Source: Stenotrophomonas sp. SY1 (lineage in GTDB: Bacteria > Pseudomonadota > Gammaproteobacteria > Xanthomonadales > Xanthomonadaceae). Taken from it: 64,000 nucleotides of DNA. Below the pieces are notes generated by a model, which was given only the letters and a program-made list of their open reading frames with translations, had not been told where the DNA came from and did no database searches. Both the position numbers and the translations under genes were made by a program. How positions within the stretch are numbered: position 1 is the stretch's first letter; each line of letters begins with the position of its first letter. The stretch lies in NCBI RefSeq assembly GCF_021202945.1, contig NZ_JAJOYR010000001.1, forward strand, positions 310,001-374,000. Reading direction: 5' to 3'. Positions 1 to 7,664 of the stretch are shown piece after piece.

Positions 1-742
1 GCACCTGGGAACGCTGGGGACGGGGAACCACTTCGTCGAGGTGTGCTTGGACGAGGAGCAGCGTGTGTGGTTCATGCTGCACTCCGGCTCGCGTGGCGTA
101 GGCAATGCCATCGGCACCTACTTCATCGAACTGGCCAAGCAGGAAATGCGTCGCTGGATGATCAACCTGCCCGACCAGGATCTGGCTTACCTGCCCGAGG
201 GCAGCGTGCATTACGGTGACTATGTATTCGCGGTGGACTGGGCGCAGCGCTTCGCGCGCATGAACCGCGAGATCATGATGCGCAACGTGGTCGCCGCGGC
301 GCGCACGGTGATCGGCAAGCCGTTCCAGGCGCAGGCCGAGGCGGTCAACTGCCACCACAACTACGTCAACCGCGAGCACCACTTCGGCAAGGACGTGCTG
401 GTTACCCGCAAGGGGGCGGTGAGTGCGCGCAAGGGCGAGATGGGCATCATTCCCGGCAGCATGGGGGCCAAGAGCTTCATCGTGCGCGGGCTGGGCAACG
501 AGGACAGCTTCCACAGCTGTAGCCACGGCGCCGGCCGCGTGATGAGCCGCACCCAGGCGCGCAAGCTGATCAGCGTTGATGACCACATCAAGGCCACCGC
601 GCACGTGGAATGCCGCAAGGATGCCGAGGTGGTGGACGAGTCGCCGGCCGCGTACAAGCCGATCGAGGCGGTGATGGAAGCGCAGCGCGACCTGGTGGAG
701 ATCATGCACACCCTGCGCCAGGTGGTATGCGTTAAGGGATGA
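1..742 (+). CDS. rtcB: RNA-splicing ligase RtcB, 3' part (start lies upstream of window)
   Basis: RtcB joins RNA ends carrying 2',3'-cyclic phosphate or 3'-phosphate to 5'-OH ends, using GTP and Mn2+, in RNA repair. The frame is open from the first base; the visible 246 residues begin with LGTLGTGNHFVEV, a family hallmark with metal-binding residues, so roughly the first 40% of the protein is outside the window. The nucleotide-binding segments HHNYVNREHHFG and GSMGAKSFIVRG are present, as is CSHGAGRVMSR, which contains the histidine that becomes guanylylated. All active-site segments expected in this half are intact. rtcA follows 51 bases later on the same strand, the usual rtcBA arrangement; the sigma-54 activator RtcR often found nearby is not in the window. 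Confidence 0.96.
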   Translation, partial: HLGTLGTGNHFVEVCLDEEQRVWFMLHSGSRGVGNAIGTYFIELAKQEMRRWMINLPDQDLAYLPEGSVHYGDYVFAVDWAQRFARMNREIMMRNVVAAARTVIGKPFQAQAEAVNCHHNYVNREHHFGKDVLVTRKGAVSARKGEMGIIPGSMGAKSFIVRGLGNEDSFHSCSHGAGRVMSRTQARKLISVDDHIKATAHVECRKDAEVVDESPAAYKPIEAVMEAQRDLVEIMHTLRQVVCVKG

Positions 743-750
743 ATACGATG

Positions 751-774
751 GCCCTGCCGTGCATGCGGCAGGGC
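751..774 (+). other. Intercistronic hairpin between rtcB and rtcA
   Basis: A perfect 9-bp stem (GCCCTGCCG at 751-759 with CGGCAGGGC at 766-774) encloses a 6-base loop. It starts 8 bases after the rtcB stop and ends 19 bases before the rtcA start. No run of T follows, so it is more likely an attenuating, processing or stabilising hairpin than a strong terminator. Its role is inferred from position only. Confidence 0.4.
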
Positions 775-793
775 GTCTAAGGAAGGCAACACA

Positions 794-1810
794 ATGGACA
801 TGATTGAGATCGATGGAACCCTGGGCGGGGGGCAGCTGCTGCGCTCCGCGCTTACCTTGAGCCTGTGCACCGGCATTGGCTTCACCATGCAGGACATCCG
901 GGCCACGCGTGCGCGCCCGGGCTTGATGCGCCAGCACCTGACAGCAGTGAACGCTGCGGCGCGGGTCGGCAATGGAACGGCCGCTGGCGCGGCACTGGGT
1001 GCCACCACGCTGCGCTTCGTGCCCGGTGCGGTACAGGCCGGTGACTACCATTTCGCCATCGGCAGCGCCGGCTCGGCAACGCTGGTGTTGCAGACCCTGT
1101 TGCCTGCGTTGTGGCAGGCACCCGCGCCGTCTCGGCTGCGACTGGAAGGGGGGACGCACAATCCGCTGGCACCCAGCGCTGATTTCATCAGCGCGTGCTA
1201 TCTGCCGGCATTGGCGCGGATGGGCGTCCAGGTGAATTTGCAGTTGCACCAGTACGGTTTCCATCCGGCCGGAGGTGGTGTTCTGGAAGCGGCCGTGCTG
1301 CCGTGCGCGGCCTTGTCGCCATGCAGCTTCGACCAGCGTGGGCCGCTGCAGTCCGTGGAGGCGAGCGTGCTGATGTCCGGGCTGCCTGCGGCAATCGGTC
1401 AGCGTGAGCTGGATGTGCTGGCCAGCCGGCTGGGTGTCCCGGCGCATCCGCGTCAGATACGGATGGTGCGGCCGGCGTTGGGGCCGGGAAATGTGGCCGC
1501 AGTGACGGTGCAGCATGGAGATCATGTGGAACTGTTCGACAGCCACGGCGAGCGTGGCGTGTCGGCCGAACAGGTTGCCGGGCGACTGGCCGATGCGGTG
1601 CAGCAGTATCTGCGAGGCACGGCATGTGTTGGCGAGCACCTGTCCGACCAGTTGCTGCTGCCAATGGCATTGGCCGGCGCCGGCAGCTTCACCACACGGG
1701 CCATCAGTGAGCACCTGCGCAGCAATGCGCGGTTGATCGAGAAATTCCTGCCGGTGGAGTTCGACTGGCAGGCATGCGCTGACGGCTGGCAGGTAAGGGT
1801 CGCCCACTGA
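794..1810 (+). CDS. rtcA: RNA 3'-terminal phosphate cyclase RtcA
   Basis: RtcA converts RNA 3'-phosphate ends to 2',3'-cyclic phosphate using ATP, through an enzyme-AMP intermediate, and so can prepare ends for RtcB. The 338-residue product has the normal length. It opens with EIDGTLGGGQLLRSAL and continues with the RATRARPGLMRQH segment, both family signatures; near the C-terminus GEHLSDQLLLP holds His282, the probable adenylylated nucleophile by position. The ATG is preceded by GGAAGG. It lies directly downstream of rtcB and is probably co-transcribed, with a hairpin in the gap. Confidence 0.95.
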   Translation: MDMIEIDGTLGGGQLLRSALTLSLCTGIGFTMQDIRATRARPGLMRQHLTAVNAAARVGNGTAAGAALGATTLRFVPGAVQAGDYHFAIGSAGSATLVLQTLLPALWQAPAPSRLRLEGGTHNPLAPSADFISACYLPALARMGVQVNLQLHQYGFHPAGGGVLEAAVLPCAALSPCSFDQRGPLQSVEASVLMSGLPAAIGQRELDVLASRLGVPAHPRQIRMVRPALGPGNVAAVTVQHGDHVELFDSHGERGVSAEQVAGRLADAVQQYLRGTACVGEHLSDQLLLPMALAGAGSFTTRAISEHLRSNARLIEKFLPVEFDWQACADGWQVRVAH

Positions 1811-1901
1811 GGCGCAGCAGTCCGATTGATTCGGCTCAATGCACTGCGGCAACATCGGGTGTGCAATGGTTACTGTCTACCCTTCACACCGGAGAACTGC
1901 C

Positions 1902-2351
1902 ATGTACAAGCGCATCCTGATTGCCACCGATGGTTCCGATCTCTCCGCCAAGGGCCTGCAGAAGGGCCTTGAGCTGGCCGCCCAGTTGGGCGCCCATGCC
2001 GACATCGTCACCGTGTCCGAGCCCTGGGCGGTGGGCATGTACGACGCCATGGGCTGGAGTGCCGGCTACGAGGCCAGCCCGGAGTACAAGAAGGACCGTG
2101 AGGCGGCGGCGCAGAAGATCCTGCAGCCGGCGGTGGAAGCGGCACATGCTGCCGGCATCGCCAATGTGCTGACCCACCACGTGCTGGACCGCTACGCGGC
2201 CGACGGCATCATCGACACCGCCACGGCCTGCAACAGCGACCTGGTGGTGATGACTTCGCATGGCCGCCGTGGTGTCACCCGCGTGCTGCTGGGCAGCCAG
2301 ACCGCCGAGGTGCTGGCCCGCAGCACCGTGCCGGTGCTGGTGATCCGCTAA
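1902..2351 (+). CDS. Universal stress protein, UspA family
   Basis: A single-domain universal stress protein of 149 residues. The start MYKRILIATDGSD is chosen because GGAG lies 7 bases before this ATG and the protein begins directly with the first beta strand; the frame remains open upstream but that part does not resemble the family. The C-terminal SHGRRGVTRVLLGS segment is the loop that binds ATP in ATP-binding members, followed by the strand VPVLVIR. Members are cytoplasmic and respond to starvation, oxygen limitation or oxidative stress; the specific role here is unknown. A degenerate palindromic repeat follows the stop codon. Confidence 0.93.
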   Translation: MYKRILIATDGSDLSAKGLQKGLELAAQLGAHADIVTVSEPWAVGMYDAMGWSAGYEASPEYKKDREAAAQKILQPAVEAAHAAGIANVLTHHVLDRYAADGIIDTATACNSDLVVMTSHGRRGVTRVLLGSQTAEVLARSTVPVLVIR

Positions 2352-2379
2352 GTCGCCTGGGCCTGGCGGTCAGCGCCAA

Positions 2380-2478
2380 CCCTCCTCTGCTTCACAGGGG
2401 AGGGGCCAAACCCTGCTCGCTGACTGTTCGCATGAATGGTTTCCTCGCCTTGGTGCAGCCCAGGCGGAGGAGGGCTGC
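2380..2478. repeat. Degenerate palindrome pair, possibly a decayed family A repeat
   Basis: Two imperfect palindromes, CCCTCCTCTGCTTCACAGGG and a second at about 2443-2475 (CCTCGCC to GGAGG), lie between uspA and the lipoprotein gene. They resemble in layout the paired arms of the clearer family A elements at 10361, 13114, 39052 and 49084, but the sequence match is weak. The rest of the gap 2352-2664 shows no gene. Confidence 0.35.
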
Positions 2479-2664
2479 GTGCACGCCTCACTGACGTGCG
2501 CTTCGATCAATGCCTGAAGGTCAGGCCGCCGGCTCGGGTCAGTCAGGGAACGGCAAGCCCCGGCGCAGCCTGGGCGCGTGTGTCAGATACCGCGCGGCCG
2601 GATTTCCCCATCACAGCCGGATCGCCTTCCCGCACTTGGCGCGGGAAGGCAGCCGGCATCAACC

Positions 2665-2946
2665 TCACCAGCTGTACAGCTTCCAATAAACCGGCTTGGT
2701 GCCGTCGTTGTCGCTGTCCATGCGGCCGTCACCGTCACGGTCGTACATGTAGAACGGAGCGCCACGGGCGGGGCTGACCTTGACCATGCGCAGCTGACCA
2801 CCGACGCGGTACTCCTCGATGGTGTCGCCGTTGTCCATCACCTTGCGGGCGACGTCGGCGCCGGTGACGTCGACCGGGGAGGCGTCGCCGCCCATGGTGG
2901 CGCAACCGGCCAGGGCCAGCAGGGGGACGAGCAGCAACTGCTTCAT
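2665..2946 (-). CDS. Small lipoprotein with DUF2782-like domain
   Basis: A 93-residue predicted lipoprotein. MKQLLLVPLLALAGC is a typical lipobox, so the mature protein would start at Cys15. The ATG at 2946 is preferred over the ATG 9 bases upstream because the only Shine-Dalgarno-like GAGG sits 10 bases before 2946 and abuts the other. The rest contains IEEYRVGGQLRMVKVSP and YDRDGDGRMDSD, matching the DUF2782 family often found beside polA in xanthomonads. Function is unknown; an envelope location is inferred. Its promoter region is shared with the divergent polA. Confidence 0.8.
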   Translation of the reverse strand: MKQLLLVPLLALAGCATMGGDASPVDVTGADVARKVMDNGDTIEEYRVGGQLRMVKVSPARGAPFYMYDRDGDGRMDSDNDGTKPVYWKLYSW

Positions 2947-3020
2947 GGTGGACATTCCTCGGTATCGGCGTGGGTTTGATTATGCCTGTGGCGATGTCCG
3001 TGCCGCGTAGAATCGCCACC

Positions 3021-5789
3021 ATGAGCAGATTAGTCCTGATTGACGGTTCCAGTTACCTGTACCGCGCCTTCCATGCGCTGCCGCCGCTGTCCAACGCCGC
3101 CGGCGAGCCCACCGGCGCGCTGTTCGGCGTGGTCAACATGCTGCGCGCCACGCTGAAGGAGAAGCCCGAGTACGTCGCCTTCGTGGTCGATGCGCCCGGC
3201 AAGACCTTCCGCGACGAGATGTACGCCGAGTACAAGGCCAACCGCCCGCCGATGCCCGATGACCTGCGCTCGCAGGTGCAGCCGATGTGCGACATCGTGC
3301 AGGCCCTGGGCATCGACATCCTGCGTGTGGACGGCGTGGAGGCGGACGACGTGATCGGCACGCTGGCGCTGGCCGCCGCCAACGACGGGCTGGAAGTGAC
3401 CATTTCCACCGGCGACAAGGATTTCGCCCAGCTGGTGCGCCCGGGCGTGGCGCTGGTCAACACGATGACCGGCAGCCGTACCGACTCCGACGCGGCGGTG
3501 ATGGACAAGTTCGGCGTCCGCGCCGACCAGATCGTCGATTACCTGGCCCTGATGGGCGATACCGTCGACAACGTGCCCGGCGTGGAGAAATGCGGCCCCA
3601 AGACCGCCGCCAAGTGGCTGGCCGAATACAACGACCTGGACGGCGTGATCGCCGCCGCCCCGACCATGAAGGGCAAGATCGGCGAGAACCTGCGCGCGGC
3701 CCTGCCGCGGCTGCCGCTCAACCGTGACCTGGTCACCATCCGCACCGACGTGGCGCTGGAACAGGGCCCGCGCGACCTGCAGCTGCGCGAGCAGGACGTG
3801 GACAGCCTGCGTGAGCTGTATGCGCGCTACGGCTTCACCCAGGCGCTGCGTGAGCTGGGTGGCGTCGCAGCACCGGCTGCGGCCGACGATTCCAAGGTCA
3901 GCCTGCGCGGCACCGCCGCCGGCTATGCCCGGTCCAGCGATGCCGCACCGGCACCGGCGACCGATCCGGCACTGGCCGGCAAGGGCGAGTACGAAACCGT
4001 GCTGACCGGCGAACAGCTGCAGGCCTGGGTGGAACGCCTGCAGGCCGCCGATGAGTTCGCCTTCGACACCGAAACCGACGCTCTGGATGCCATGCGCGCC
4101 AACCTGGTGGGCGTGAGCCTGGCGGTCGAGCCGGGCAAGGGTGCCTACATTCCGGTAGGGCACAACTATCCGGGTGCGCCGGCGCAGCTGCCGATGCAAC
4201 AGGTGCTCGATGCGCTCAGGCCGCTGCTGGAAGACGCCGGAAAGAAGAAGCTGGGCCAGCACGGCAAGTACGACATTCACGTGCTGCGCCGTCACGGCGT
4301 GGACGTGGCCGGCTATGCCGATGACACGATGCTGGAGAGTTTCGTGCTCAATTCGACGGCCACCCGTCACGACATGGATTCACTGGCGCAGCGCTACCTG
4401 GGCTACACCACCACCAAGTTCGAGGAGGTGGCCGGCAAGGGCGCCAAGCAGATCTCGTTCTCGCAGGTGGGCATCGACGAAGCCGGCCACTACGCCGCCG
4501 AAGATGCGGACATCACCCTGCGCCTGCACCGCGTGCTGTCGGCGCAGCTGGCGGCGGAGCCGTCGCTGGAGAAGGTGTACCGCGAGATCGAGATGCCGCT
4601 GGTGCCGGTGCTGGCGCGCATCGAAGCCAACGGCGTGGCGATCGACGTGGCCGAACTTAAGCGGCAGAGCGCGGACCTGTCCTCGCGCATGTTGGCCGCG
4701 CAGCGCAAAGCCACCGAAATGGCCGGGCGCACCTTCAACCCGGATTCGCCCAAGCAGCTGCAGGCGGTGTTGTTCGACGAACTGGGCCTGCCGGCGCTGG
4801 TGAAGACGCCCAAGGGCCAGCCCAGCACCAACGAAGAAGCGCTGGAGGCCATTGCCGAGCAGCACGAGCTGCCGCGGGTGATCCTGGAGTATCGCGGTCT
4901 GGCCAAACTGCGCAGCACCTACACCGACAAGCTGCCGGAAATGGTCAACCCGGATACCGGCCGCGTGCATACCAGCTACCACCAGTCCGGTGCGGCGACC
5001 GGGCGGCTGTCCTCGTCCGACCCCAACCTGCAGAACATCCCGATCCGCACCGACGATGGCCGTCGTATCCGTCAGGCCTTCGTCGCGCCGCCCGGCCGTT
5101 TGTTGATGGCCTGCGATTACTCGCAGATCGAGCTGCGGATCATGGCCCACCTGTCCGAGGACCCGGGCCTGGTGCGTGCGTTCGAGCAGGGTGCCGACGT
5201 CCACCGTGCCACCGCCGCCGAGGTGTTCGGGCGCGCGCTGGACGAAGTGACGCCGAATGAGCGCCGTGCCGCCAAGGCGATCAACTTCGGCCTGATGTAC
5301 GGCATGAGCGCGTTCGGCCTGGCCAAGAACCTGGGCATCGACCGTGGCCAGGCGCAGGATTACGTGGCGCTGTACTTCAGCCGCTACCCGGCGGTGCGTG
5401 ACTTCATGGAGCGGATGCGCGTGCAGGCACGTGAACAGGGCTACGTGGAAACGCTGTTTGGCCGCCGCCTTTACCTGAACGACATCCACGCGCGCAACCA
5501 AGGCCTGCGTGCCGGCGCCGAGCGCGCGGCGATCAACGCACCGATGCAGGGCACCGCAGCGGACATCATCAAGCGCGCGATGGTCGATGTGGACCTGTGG
5601 TTGCAGGGGTACAGGGACCAGGCGCGGATGATTCTGCAGGTGCACGACGAACTGGTGTTCGAGGCCGATGCGGATTTCATCGACATCCTGCGTGGCGAGG
5701 TGGAAACGCGCATGGCCGGTGCTGCAACCCTGCGTGTTCCGCTGGTAGTGGACACAGGCATAGGCGAAAACTGGGACCAGGCGCATTGA
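3021..5789 (+). CDS. polA: DNA polymerase I
   Basis: Fills gaps, removes RNA primers from Okazaki fragments and acts in excision repair. The 922-residue protein has all three domains: an N-terminal 5'-3' exonuclease (about 1-290, with VDGVEADDVIGTLA and STGDKDFAQLV), a 3'-5' exonuclease (about 320-515) that keeps the acidic motif DTETD at 349-353 and should therefore proofread, and the polymerase domain with motif A DYSQIE at 699-704, RRAAKAINFGLMYG, and motif C VHDE with His875-Asp876. The frame is open 51 bases further upstream, but MSRLVLIDGSSYLYRAF is the conserved beginning. The sX13-like sRNA gene follows on the same strand. Confidence 0.98.
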   Translation: MSRLVLIDGSSYLYRAFHALPPLSNAAGEPTGALFGVVNMLRATLKEKPEYVAFVVDAPGKTFRDEMYAEYKANRPPMPDDLRSQVQPMCDIVQALGIDILRVDGVEADDVIGTLALAAANDGLEVTISTGDKDFAQLVRPGVALVNTMTGSRTDSDAAVMDKFGVRADQIVDYLALMGDTVDNVPGVEKCGPKTAAKWLAEYNDLDGVIAAAPTMKGKIGENLRAALPRLPLNRDLVTIRTDVALEQGPRDLQLREQDVDSLRELYARYGFTQALRELGGVAAPAAADDSKVSLRGTAAGYARSSDAAPAPATDPALAGKGEYETVLTGEQLQAWVERLQAADEFAFDTETDALDAMRANLVGVSLAVEPGKGAYIPVGHNYPGAPAQLPMQQVLDALRPLLEDAGKKKLGQHGKYDIHVLRRHGVDVAGYADDTMLESFVLNSTATRHDMDSLAQRYLGYTTTKFEEVAGKGAKQISFSQVGIDEAGHYAAEDADITLRLHRVLSAQLAAEPSLEKVYREIEMPLVPVLARIEANGVAIDVAELKRQSADLSSRMLAAQRKATEMAGRTFNPDSPKQLQAVLFDELGLPALVKTPKGQPSTNEEALEAIAEQHELPRVILEYRGLAKLRSTYTDKLPEMVNPDTGRVHTSYHQSGAATGRLSSSDPNLQNIPIRTDDGRRIRQAFVAPPGRLLMACDYSQIELRIMAHLSEDPGLVRAFEQGADVHRATAAEVFGRALDEVTPNERRAAKAINFGLMYGMSAFGLAKNLGIDRGQAQDYVALYFSRYPAVRDFMERMRVQAREQGYVETLFGRRLYLNDIHARNQGLRAGAERAAINAPMQGTAADIIKRAMVDVDLWLQGYRDQARMILQVHDELVFEADADFIDILRGEVETRMAGAATLRVPLVVDTGIGENWDQAH

Positions 5790-5929
5790 TGGAGTTTCAT
5801 GAATGCGCCACGGTCCGAAATGGCCTGCGCGCATTCATTGTCAGCGGGGCTTGGCGGGAATGAATCGCTCCTTAATTTGCCGGAAATGCTCGCGGATTCT
5901 TCACGAACCATCAATGTTCAAGGTGGTGT

Positions 5930-5935
5930 TATAGA
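5930..5935 (+). promoter_or_regulatory. Probable -10 box of the sX13-like sRNA
   Basis: TATAGA (T-A-T-A-G-A) lies six bases before the first predicted hairpin of the sRNA, at the right distance for a start near 5941. No good -35 hexamer is visible 16-18 bases upstream, so this is a tentative call. Confidence 0.45.
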
Positions 5936-5940
5936 CCCCG

Positions 5941-6065
5941 ACAAGCGCAATGCTTGTCGCTGGATCTCTCCCATCCCCTGGAGCAGATCTCGGAGCGGGG
6001 ATTCCTCCCCAAATGCCCGCTCCCCGGCCCCGTCGACCCCCCCCTGGTCGGCGGGGCTTCTTTTT
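5941..6065 (+). ncRNA. sX13: sX13-like small RNA with C-rich loops
   Basis: The stretch downstream of polA folds into four consecutive hairpins: ACAAGC/GCTTGT (5941-5957); GATCTCTC paired with GAGCAGATC (5963-5989) with a loop holding ATCCCC; GGAGCGGG/CCCGCTCC (5992-6023) with a loop holding CTCCCC; and a terminator stem 6028-6038/6046-6056 whose loop is almost pure C, followed by CTTCTTTTT. Three C-rich loops and a position after polA match what I recall of sX13, an Hfq-independent virulence regulator in Xanthomonas that pairs with G-rich ribosome-binding regions; Spot 42 of enterobacteria sits in the same place. The 5' end is inferred from the -10 box. The alternative, a bare terminator for polA, would not explain the two upstream C-loop hairpins. 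Confidence 0.75.
6028..6065 (+). terminator. Rho-independent terminator of the sX13-like RNA
   Basis: An 11-bp stem (6028-6038 with 6046-6056, one G-T pair) with a C-rich 7-base loop is followed by CTTCTTTTT. It is the strongest intrinsic terminator in the window. Confidence 0.85.
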
Positions 6066-6165
6066 GGGCCGGAGAAAGTCCAGCCGGCGCGTTCAACGCG
6101 CGCCCTCGCACGGTGTTGATCCCCACAGGCCGAGCATGCCCGTGGGTTACCGCAGGGAGAGGACG

Positions 6166-6648
6166 ATGTCGGAACTGTTCGCGCTGTCGATGCCGTGGTG
6201 GGAGTTCATCCTGCGCGCGGTGGTCGTGTACGTGGTGGTGCTGGCGATGGTGCGGGTGGCCGGCAAACGCGCGCTGGGGCAGTTCACCCCGTTCGACATG
6301 CTGCTGCTGGTGCTGCTGGGCAATGCGGTGCAGAACGCGCTGCTCGGCCGGGACACGTCATTGGGTGGAGGGTTGTTGCTGGCAGCGACGCTGATCGCGA
6401 TGAACTACGTCGTGGGCTGGATCACCACGCGCAGCGCGGTCGTTGAGCGGGTGATCGAAGGCGAGCCGGTGGTGCTGGCCCGGCACGGCCACGTGCTGCA
6501 GAAGGTGCTGCGCCGCGAACTGGTGAGCAAGGCCGATTTCGCCAAGGCGCTGCGCGATGCTGGCAGCGACCAGGTGGACGACGTGGACCTGGCGTTGCTG
6601 GAGACCAACGGCCACATCACCATCATCCTGAAAAAGGGCAGCCGCTAG
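6166..6648 (+). CDS. DUF421 (YetF/YcaP-like) membrane protein
   Basis: A 160-residue inner membrane protein of the DUF421 family. The start MSELFALSMPWWEF is supported by GGGAGAGGA immediately upstream. Three hydrophobic segments (about 11-30, 45-63 and 66-83; the second around FDMLLLVLLGNAVQN) are followed by a small soluble domain that includes ELVSKADFAKALRDAG and ends in ILKKGSR. The RVAGKRALGQFTPFDML segment is a family hallmark. No biochemical function is established. The stop codon TAG overlaps a SMAG-like palindrome. Confidence 0.88.
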   Translation: MSELFALSMPWWEFILRAVVVYVVVLAMVRVAGKRALGQFTPFDMLLLVLLGNAVQNALLGRDTSLGGGLLLAATLIAMNYVVGWITTRSAVVERVIEGEPVVLARHGHVLQKVLRRELVSKADFAKALRDAGSDQVDDVDLALLETNGHITIILKKGSR

Positions 6649-6713
6649 TGCCGGGTCATGCCCGGCAAGATGGCTTGCCGATACCTTTCGTGCCGAGCCT
6701 GGCTCGGCACTAC
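6645..6713. repeat. Inverted dimer of SMAG-like (GTAG) palindromes
   Basis: The first unit is CTAG plus TGCCGGGTCATGCCCGGCA (6645-6667); the second is TGCCGAGCCTGGCTCGGCA plus CTAC (6691-6713). The two GTAG-type ends point outward. Short palindromes with a terminal GTAG are the hallmark of the SMAG repeats of Stenotrophomonas maltophilia, a REP family linked to RAYT transposases. It lies between the DUF421 gene and the convergent hemF and could also terminate both. Confidence 0.7.
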
Positions 6714-6718
6714 TGGTT

Positions 6719-7621
6719 TCATTCTGAAAGCCAGTCGCGCGGCACCAGATAGGCGGCCAGGCGCGCTTCGTCGCTGCCGGTTTCCGGTTGGTAGCCGTAT
6801 TCCCAGCGCACGCGCGGCGGCAGGCTCATCAGGATGCTCTCACTGCGGCCACCGCTCTGCAGGCCGAACAGCGTGCCACGGTCGTAGACCAGGTTGAACT
6901 CCACGTAGCGGCCACGGCGGTACAGCTGGAACTCGCGTTCGCGCTCGCCATACGGCGTGTCCTTGCGGCGCTCGACAATCGGCAGGTACGCATCGAGGAA
7001 ACCATCGCCCACGGCACGCAGGTAGGCGAAATCGGTGTCGAAGTCGCCATGCAGGTCATCGAAGAACAATCCGCCCACGCCACGCGTCTCGTTGCGGTGC
7101 TTGAGGAAGAAGTATTCGTCGCACCAGCGCTTGTGCTCGGCGTAGCGGTTTTCGCCATAAGGCGCGCACAGCTCGCGGGCCACGCCGTGCCACTGCTGCA
7201 CATCCTCGTCGAATGGATAGAACGGGGTGAGGTCGAAACCGCCGCCGAACCAGGCCGCCACCTTCTGCCCATCACGCTCTGCCTGGAAGTAGCGCACGTT
7301 GGCGTGCGTGGTGGGCAGGTAGGGATTGCGCGGGTGGAACACCAGCGACACGCCACAGGCGCGCCACGAGGCGCCAGCCAGCTCCGGGCGGTTGGCCGAG
7401 GCGGACGGCGGCAGGCGGGTGCCGGCAACGTCGGAAAAACCGATGCCGGCCTGCTCGAACACCGCGCCGTCGCGCAGGATGCGGGTGCGGCCACCGCCGC
7501 CTTCAGCACGCTGCCAGCGGTCTTCGATGAAGTGGGCCTGGCCGTCGGCCTGCTCGATGGCGCTGCAGATGCGGTCCTGCAGGCCGGTGAGATAGTCGCG
7601 TACGCGGTCGAATTCGTTCAT
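6719..7621 (-). CDS. hemF: Oxygen-dependent coproporphyrinogen-III oxidase
   Basis: Catalyses the aerobic oxidative decarboxylation of coproporphyrinogen III to protoporphyrinogen IX in heme synthesis, in the cytoplasm. The 300-residue length is standard. Conserved blocks are visible: [56 protein letters not shown] and the C-terminal [20 protein letters not shown]. The start [15 protein letters not shown] fits the family. The Cys-rich secreted protein gene lies 43 bases upstream on the same strand. Confidence 0.97.
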   Translation of the reverse strand: MNEFDRVRDYLTGLQDRICSAIEQADGQAHFIEDRWQRAEGGGGRTRILRDGAVFEQAGIGFSDVAGTRLPPSASANRPELAGASWRACGVSLVFHPRNPYLPTTHANVRYFQAERDGQKVAAWFGGGFDLTPFYPFDEDVQQWHGVARELCAPYGENRYAEHKRWCDEYFFLKHRNETRGVGGLFFDDLHGDFDTDFAYLRAVGDGFLDAYLPIVERRKDTPYGEREREFQLYRRGRYVEFNLVYDRGTLFGLQSGGRSESILMSLPPRVRWEYGYQPETGSDEARLAAYLVPRDWLSE

Positions 7622-7664
7622 GTCCGTACTTTAGCGCAGGCCCTGGTCGGGGCCATGTCGGGGC

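Noticed and set aside
2624-2650. 10-bp stem after the lipoprotein gene as a terminator
   Set aside because: No T run follows on the minus strand, so it was not listed as an intrinsic terminator although it may end transcription with Rho.
3030-5834. Two long minus-strand frames opposite polA
   Set aside because: His/Gln/Val-rich antisense translation; polA is complete and conserved on the plus strand.
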